Of a stretch of DNA of 64,000 nt, positions 59,396-64,000 are shown piece by piece; positions within the stretch are counted from its first letter, which is position 1; every line of letters starts with the position of its first letter. The notes beneath the pieces were generated by a model. It was not told where the DNA came from. It was given only the letters and a program-made list of their open reading frames with translations, and ran no database searches. This stretch comes from Trichomonas vaginalis G3 (Eukaryota; Parabasalia; Trichomonadida; Trichomonadidae), in NCBI RefSeq assembly GCF_026262505.1, contig NC_067205.1, positions 3,658,001 through 3,722,000 on the forward strand, written 5' to 3'. The position numbers were made by a program, and so were the translations under genes.

Positions 59396-59465
59396 GTTCT
59401 TACATACAAAATAAAAAATAAAATAAAAATAAAATTAGCGTTATTTTCTATCTTGTATAAAAGAC
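59396..59465 (-). promoter_or_regulatory. Repeated leader with TTGTATAAAAGA
   Basis: Between the two KilA-N genes: TTCTTACATACAAAATAAAA, AGCGTTATTTTCTATCTTG, TATAAAAGA. The same leader recurs upstream of the second KilA-N gene (about 60105-60180) and partly upstream of 61982. TTGTATAAAAGA also occurs at 60896. Confidence 0.45.
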
Positions 59466-59479
59466 CAAAAATAAACGCT

Positions 59480-60094
59480 TTACATGTATTTTTCAGCAAC
59501 TTCGTCAAATACTTTTATAGCTTTGTCGATCTCATCTACTTCAAACGTTTCTTTACCTCTCGTGGGAGCACCATACATTTTCTCAAACTTTTCAAGTAGT
59601 TCTGTTTCTGCAGCTCTCATATCGTTAACAAACGCAACCTTAACTCTATTGACTATACTGTCATATCTTTGAGTTATATTAAATGTTCTTCCTATCTTAT
59701 ATCTCTTTGTATTGAAGTCCTTCGGTTTCTGAACGATGTAAAGTAAGCCCTCACTGCAACGTTCCGTATCGAATGAACCATATGTTATGAAATTATATCC
59801 AACAACTGGGTCAATCCAGAACAAAACTACTGGTATAAGACTTTTGTCTATAAGATATGCTCTTGTTCCATAGAATCTTACTGATATCATAAGCTCAGGA
59901 TTTTTTGTCAAAATTTTCTGAGTTGAAGCATTTTTAACCCAGTCGTGTGCTTTCTTTCCTTCAGATAGTGTTAAAATGTCTGACAAAGAATATTTTTTGT
60001 ATTTCTTTGAGTATCTTACGTTTAAATCACCTATTCTAACTATTTTGGTCTCATTGTCTATCTTTTTAACTGTTTCAAACTCAGTGCTTGTCAT
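59480..60094 (-). CDS. KilA-N plus T5orf172 (GIY-YIG-type) protein, 204 aa
   Basis: Intact. N-terminal KilA-N-like part: IVRIGDLNVRYSKKYKKYSL, LSEGKKAHDWVKNASTQKIL, PVVLFWIDPVVGYNF. C-terminal T5orf172 domain of the GIY-YIG superfamily: GLLYIVQKPKDFN, YKIGRTFNITQRYDSI, DMRAAETELLEKFEKMYG, RGKETFEVDEIDKAI. This combination is known from large DNA viruses and phages; it may act as a regulator or nuclease on element or competitor DNA. Intact next to a broken KilA-N paralogue. Confidence 0.75.
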   Translation of the reverse strand: MTSTEFETVKKIDNETKIVRIGDLNVRYSKKYKKYSLSDILTLSEGKKAHDWVKNASTQKILTKNPELMISVRFYGTRAYLIDKSLIPVVLFWIDPVVGYNFITYGSFDTERCSEGLLYIVQKPKDFNTKRYKIGRTFNITQRYDSIVNRVKVAFVNDMRAAETELLEKFEKMYGAPTRGKETFEVDEIDKAIKVFDEVAEKYM

Positions 60095-60239
60095 TTCCTG
60101 TTCTTACATACAAAATAAAAAAAAATATTTTAAAAAAACTAGCGTTAATTTTATTTTTTCTATCTTGTATAAAAGATATGATTTCATAGAGTTTTTTGAC
60201 GAAGTGCAAAAGTTCTCTTCGTCAAAAAAATACAGTTAT

Positions 60240-60650
60240 ATCATGAAATTTGGTCATTTTTTCACGATTTTCATGAGTTTTAGGCGACCCCGGGAAAAGT
60301 CGGGGTCGCAATTTTTTACGATTTTCATAGAGTTTTGGCGACCCCGGTTTTTTCCCTACTCGCATTTTTTCACGATTTTCATGAGTTTTAGGCGACCCCG
60401 GTTTTTTCCCTACTCGCATTTTTTTACGATTTTCATGAGTTTTAGGCGACCAGGGTTTTTCTCCCACTCGCAATTTTTCACGATTTTCATAGAGTTTTTT
60501 CACGATTTTCGTACGGAATCTCGACCCTCGGTTTTCCGCGGGTCGCATTTTTTTACGATTTTCATAGAGTTTTTTTACGATTTTCGTACGGAATCTCTAC
60601 CCTCGGTTTTCCTCGGGTAGCAAACATATGAGGAAATTCATGAAATTTGG
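60240..60650. repeat. ~54-bp hairpin array derived partly from the KilA-N gene
   Basis: About six units of the type ACGATTTTCATGAGTTTTAG + GCGACCCC..., in which the GC-rich part varies: GCGACCCCG/CGGGGTCGC (60272), CGACCCTCGG/CCGCGGGTCG (60522), CTACCCTCGG/CCTCGGGTAG (60596). The last unit continues into GCAAACATATGAGGAAATTC, identical to the KilA-N coding strand at about 59164-59185. Confidence 0.8.
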
Positions 60651-60662
60651 TCATTTTTTTCA

Positions 60663-60815
60663 GCAAAAATATATTTTAGGTGGAACCAGGTCCCTCGGTC
60701 CCTCGGTCCCTCGGTTAAACGAACTTCTCTGAAAAAGTGTGACAACATGACATTTTGACAACAACACAGGAAATATACTTCATCGTAAATGTTTTGTCAT
60801 GAATTTCATCGTCAA
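60663..60815. repeat. Left arm of a ~140-bp inverted repeat (right arm 63105-63240)
   Basis: AAAAATATATTTTAGG, an ACCAGG(TCCCTCGG)3 block, AACTTCTCTGAAAAAGTGTG, ACATGACATTTTGACAACAA and so on; the complement is at 63105-63240 with few differences. A partial third copy lies at about 62580-62710. The pair brackets 2.4 kb containing the 61068-61982 gene and the palindrome array. Confidence 0.8.
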
Positions 60816-61067
60816 TGAGTGTAAATGACCCAAAATATATTTTAGGTGAAGAGGTGAGATCTCACCCGTTTTCTCACCTCTTTTCTCACCTCTTGAATTT
60901 TGTATAAAAGATATGATTTCAGGGATTTTTTTTACGAAGTGTCAAAGTTCTCTTCGTCACTCATAACAGTTATATAATGAAATTTGGTCATTTTACTCAG
61001 CAAAAATATATTTTAGGGTAGATGGTGAGATCTCACCTGTTTTCTCACCTCTTTTCTCACCTCTTTT
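60816..61067. repeat. TCACCTCTTTTC-rich repeats with AAAATATATTTT motifs
   Basis: Two copies of AAAATATATTTTAGG followed by GGTGAGATCTCACC and TTTTCTCACCTCTTTTCTCA (60835-60899, 61003-61066), with the 14-bp palindrome GGTGAGATCTCACC. An inverted copy lies on the other side of the 304-aa gene at 62057-62117. A TTGTATAAAAGATATGATTT module and hairpin are at 60896-60965. Confidence 0.7.
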
Positions 61068-61982
61068 TCACAAGCGTTTTACATGAATTGTACGATGTAT
61101 ATTTGAAATTCTAAACAGTTTTGTAGCTTCTATTTCTTCTGTCAGTATGTCAAAAGTTTTAACTATGCCGAATGTTTCTTTATATTTCTTCTTGACATCA
61201 GATAGAAGGAAATCGTCAGCTGTTGGATAGTTTTTGTTCAGAAATGTCAACATGTCCATTTTATCTTCTGCTGGTTTCTCTGCTTCTTTCTTTAAATCTG
61301 CATAGTCGTTTCGCATTCTTTCTATCTCTTTGACGGAGTAGTTATATTTCCTCATTGCTGCTTTACATTTAGAACATTGTGGGTTCATTTTAGCATTGTA
61401 CATTGAAATAAAACCTGCTAAAACAACTAAGGCGTCAATGGTTTTCTTTAACTCAAAAGTTGCTGGTTTTATCTGTTCGTTCCATACTTTACCTCTTTTA
61501 TCTTTATCTCTTATCTGCCATACACATTTTGCAACTAACGAAACAAAGTTGTCGTAGGTCTTAAATTCTTCAGATTTGTATATGTCAGAGATGTTCTTAT
61601 ATAACATATCGCAATCTTTGTCCATGACTTTGTGGTTGCAATGAAATCCAAGAAACTCATAGTTTACCTTACGTATGAACTTCTTGGTTTCTACTGAGTC
61701 AGTTGCTTTGACTTCTATTTCATCGAATTCTGGAATAGTGAGCTTTTGTTGTTGTATTTCAGGAAGTTTAGGTAGATGGTCAATAATATCCTGCATTTCA
61801 TAAAGATATTCTTCATTTGTTTCATCTTTCGCACTACAGTCTAAATCTCCTTGGAGAAGTTCTTGCTTTATCTTCTGGATTTCTGTTTCGAAAGTATATG
61901 AAGAAGGAATGAAGCTTTTCATCTCTACTAACATAGATGTTGGGTTCATGACTAACGAGTTTGGTGCTGTTGTTGCTAACAT
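61068..61982 (-). CDS. Orphan 304-aa protein
   Basis: MLATTAPNSLVMNPTSMLVE at ATG 61982; intact. Features: an acidic N-terminal third, FHCNHKVMDKDCDM and NPQCSKCKAAMRKYNYS cysteine pairs that might bind a metal, a helical VKEIERMRNDYADLKKEAEK segment, and a C-terminal DMLTFLNKNYPTADDFLLSD/VKKKYKETFG part reminiscent of winged-helix tails of viral replication proteins, which is only an impression. Found only in element 2, enclosed by inverted repeats on both sides. No family assigned. Confidence 0.55.
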   Translation of the reverse strand: MLATTAPNSLVMNPTSMLVEMKSFIPSSYTFETEIQKIKQELLQGDLDCSAKDETNEEYLYEMQDIIDHLPKLPEIQQQKLTIPEFDEIEVKATDSVETKKFIRKVNYEFLGFHCNHKVMDKDCDMLYKNISDIYKSEEFKTYDNFVSLVAKCVWQIRDKDKRGKVWNEQIKPATFELKKTIDALVVLAGFISMYNAKMNPQCSKCKAAMRKYNYSVKEIERMRNDYADLKKEAEKPAEDKMDMLTFLNKNYPTADDFLLSDVKKKYKETFGIVKTFDILTEEIEATKLFRISNIHRTIHVKRL

Positions 61983-62189
61983 GTTCTTACAATAAAAATA
62001 AAAAATATTTTTTTAAAAAAACTAACTTTTTTTATTTCGGGAAAATTCATGAAAATTCAACGGGTGAGAAAAGAGGTGAGAAAAGAGGTGAGATCTCACC
62101 ACTTCACCTAAAATATATTTTTGCCGAAAAAAATGAGCTTTGGTTGAAAAAACAGGTGGAGCCAAAAGTGGCTCGACCTCAAAACAAAC

Positions 62190-63100
62190 ATTTTGTGAAG
62201 AATATACCACCCGCCGGAATTCCGGCAGGTGCTTTTTATACAAAACATTGACGATGAAAGTCTCAACAAAACAAGCATTTCGTGAAGAATATACCAACCG
62301 CCGGAATTCCGGCGGTTGCTTTTTATACAAAACATTGACGATGAAAGTCTCAACAAAACAGGCATTTTGTGAAGAATATACCAACCCGCGGAATTCCGGC
62401 GGGTGCTTTTTATACAAAACATTGACGATGAAAGTCTTGACAAAACATTGACGATGAAAGTCTTGACAAAACATTGACGATGAAAGTCTTGACAAAACAT
62501 TGACGATGAAATCATGACAAAACAGGCATTTTGTGAAGAATATACCAACCCGCGGAATTCCGCGGGTTGCTTTTTATACAAAACATTGACGAAGAAGTCT
62601 ATCTCCTGTGTTGTTGTCAAAATGTCATGTTGTCACACTTTTTCAGAGAAGTTTAAATTACCTGGTGACGTACTGACACCTAAAAACCATCTAACCCAAA
62701 ATATATTTTTGCCGAAAAAAATGAGTTTTGTGTGTTTTCTACGGTGGAGCCAAAATGGCTCGACCTCAAAACAAGCATTTCGTGAAGAATATACCAACCC
62801 GCGGAATTCCGGTGGGTGCTTTTTATACAAAACATGTACGATGAAAGTCTTGACAAACAAGCATTTCGTGAAGAATATACCACCCCGCGGAATTCCGGCG
62901 GGTGCTTTTTATACAAAACATTGACGATGAAAGTCTTGACAAAACAAACATTTTGTGAAGAATATACCAACCCGCGGAATTCCGGCGGTTGCTTTTTATA
63001 CAAAACATTGACGATGAAATTCATGACAAAACAAGCATTTCGTGAAGAATATACCACCCCGCGGAATTCCGGCGGGTGCTTTTTATACAAAACATTGACG
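62190..63100. repeat. ~86-bp satellite with 24-bp GC-rich palindromes, 8 copies
   Basis: Units near 62195, 62281, 62368, 62535, 62787, 62871, 62957 and 63040: ATTTTGTGAAGAATATACCA, a palindrome around CCGGAATTCCGG or CGCGGAATTCCG, GCTTTTTATACAAAACATTG, ACGATGAAAGTC. Between units 3 and 4 the 26-bp piece AAAACATTGACGATGAAAGT + CTTGAC is amplified. On the minus strand each unit reads TTTTGTATAAAAAGC, hairpin, then short ATG frames. The long frames here are repeat artefacts. Confidence 0.9.
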
Positions 63101-63244
63101 ATGAAAGTCATGACAAAACATATACGATGAAAGTCTATTTCCTGTGTTGTTGTCAAAATGTCATGTTGTCACACTTTTTCAGAGAAGTTAAAATGACCGA
63201 GGGACCGAGGGACCGAGGGACCTGGTTCGCCTAAAATATATTTT

Positions 63245-64000
63245 TCAATACTTTTTCAGCACTTTTCCGTAGTTGTATATGAAAGACAATTCGAGATAAA
63301 AGTCATAGTACAATGGTATAATATGCTGCACACCGTTTGTTGTGAACCAAACTTGAAAGTCAGAGAAACTGTTACTAGGTGGTTCGTAGAATTTAGAAGC
63401 AAAGTCATAAAAGTCCTTACCGATACACAGAAAACTGTTGTTGCTTGAACTGAAACTTGCATGACACATGACATTTTGAGGGTCAAACACGTTTCTATAA
63501 ACTGTCAAATCTGCTGGTGGAAGTACAAATTTAAATGGACCATCTGGTGGTAATGGTTCGTTCTGGTTTAGTAACCGAAGAAATTGTGCCCAAGAACGTT
63601 TGTCCACCCCCCAATATAAAAACTCTGTATCTCTTGGAGGGTTAATTTCAATCTTTTGAAATGAAACGGTGGAGTTCATCTTGTCGTATTCTAGCTTCAG
63701 ATAGTACGTTCCATTTAGTAAAGAGTGGTATTTTTCTTGAAATTCCCAGTAGTATTTGTTCATTTGAGTTTGAAAGTCATTTAGAGTTTTTTCAAGACTT
63801 TCGTCTGAACGAATTGTAAAGATTTTCATTTCGTCAAATTTTTCTATTAGACCGTCAGAGCCTTTATACTGGCCATGAAAATATACTGCGAACATGAATG
63901 CATTAGTTCTATTTGAAAACAAAACTCTTCTAAATCCTATTGCCTTTGCATCTGAAGGACTTTGAAGCCAACGAATTGGATAGTCAAACCTGTAAGCTCC
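63245..64000 (-). CDS. Conserved Maverick protein, 5' end outside the window
   Basis: Copy of the gene at 12784-13586. At the window edge it reads YRFDYPIRWLQSPSDAKAIG, and GFRRVLFSNRTNAFMFAVYF; then LKLEYDKMNSTVSFQKIEIN, VFDPQNVMCHASFSSSNNSF and SDFQVWFTTNGVQHIIPLYY, ending near 63245. No break in the visible 250 codons, whereas the element 1 copy has one. Amino-acid identity with element 1 is clearly lower than for the helicase half, so this end of the two elements has a different history. Function unknown. Confidence 0.6.
   Translation of the reverse strand, partial: GAYRFDYPIRWLQSPSDAKAIGFRRVLFSNRTNAFMFAVYFHGQYKGSDGLIEKFDEMKIFTIRSDESLEKTLNDFQTQMNKYYWEFQEKYHSLLNGTYYLKLEYDKMNSTVSFQKIEINPPRDTEFLYWGVDKRSWAQFLRLLNQNEPLPPDGPFKFVLPPADLTVYRNVFDPQNVMCHASFSSSNNSFLCIGKDFYDFASKFYEPPSNSFSDFQVWFTTNGVQHIIPLYYDFYLELSFIYNYGKVLKKY

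Larger units (their letters stand above)
47963..64000 (+). mobile_element. Element 2: second Maverick, opposite orientation, runs off the window
   Basis: Starts with the terminal hairpin (47963-47995) followed by the same 18 bp as element 1, then genes collinear with 33.9-23.9 kb of element 1 in reverse: large structural protein, capsid, penton-like, helicase, ATPase. After 58.1 kb the content differs: minisatellite, two KilA-N genes, an orphan gene, palindrome arrays, then the conserved protein at 63245. The outermost AGGTCAGG of the terminal repeat is not present at its left end, so this end may be truncated; the right end lies outside the window. Confidence 0.85.

Noticed and set aside
59976-60620. 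214-codon ORF with FFTIFMSFRRP repeats
   Set aside because: It is the hairpin array read as protein, antisense to the start of the intact KilA-N/T5orf172 gene.
62190-63100. Possible CRISPR-like array
   Set aside because: Units of ~86 bp have no unique spacers; neighbouring sequence between palindromes is the same in each unit, and the context is a eukaryotic transposon with no Cas genes.
62022-63156. Long ORFs with MFCIKSTRRNS-type repeats
   Set aside because: Translation of the 86-bp satellite; frames persist only because of the repeats.

Overview
The window looks like the genome of a trichomonad (Trichomonas vaginalis or a close parabasalid relative). The DNA is about 70% A+T and I see no introns. 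The host genes belong to families expanded in trichomonads: ALK-like glycine-rich proteins, GGAIYC-type right-handed beta-helix (Pmp-like) proteins and a DUF3447/ankyrin-type protein. A mariner transposon of the Tvmar1 size class is present, and one host gene has a TCACTT initiator just before its ATG. Species assignment is inference.

Layout. 1-8655 is host sequence: three decayed glycine-rich genes, the third split by a 4.98-kb hAT transposon (3291-8265) that encodes an intact 663-aa transposase. 8656-35745 is a complete Maverick/Polinton virus-like transposon (element 1), 27,090 bp, with 46-bp terminal inverted repeats and a 5-bp target duplication ACATA. 35746-47962 is host sequence again: a cluster of beta-helix genes (mostly broken, one intact), one glycine-rich pseudogene, an intact mariner inside a beta-helix gene, and a DUF3447-like gene. 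47963-64000 is a second, closely related Maverick (element 2) in the opposite orientation, running off the right edge.

Element 1, left to right: a class-D12 DNA adenine methylase split by a 2.17-kb hAT MITE that itself holds a 1.05-kb MULE-like element; small structural-type genes; a conserved Maverick protein; a phage-like tail fibre; an rve integrase; small proteins; a family-B DNA polymerase; a coiled-coil/HNH protein; a 21-bp minisatellite; an A32-like packaging ATPase; an SF3 (D5-like) helicase; a putative penton; the putative major capsid protein; a ~1,100-aa coiled-coil structural protein; and an orphan 410-aa acidic protein. Replication (polymerase, helicase), integration (integrase) and virion morphogenesis (capsid proteins, ATPase, fibre) are therefore all represented. 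I found no adenain-type protease.

Element 2 repeats the structural and helicase half (48.0-58.1 kb), but in the region where element 1 has the HNH and polymerase block it carries two KilA-N proteins, an orphan 304-aa gene and three palindrome-rich satellite arrays, before returning to the same conserved protein at the right edge. Most genes in both elements carry single-base frameshifts, whereas the hAT and mariner transposases, the DUF3447 gene and several orphan genes are intact. That favours real decay over uniformly poor sequence, although several indels lie in homopolymers.

The most interesting signals are palindromes that change sequence while staying palindromic: in the terminal repeats, in syntenic but sequence-unrelated minisatellites, and in two GC-rich satellite arrays of element 2.
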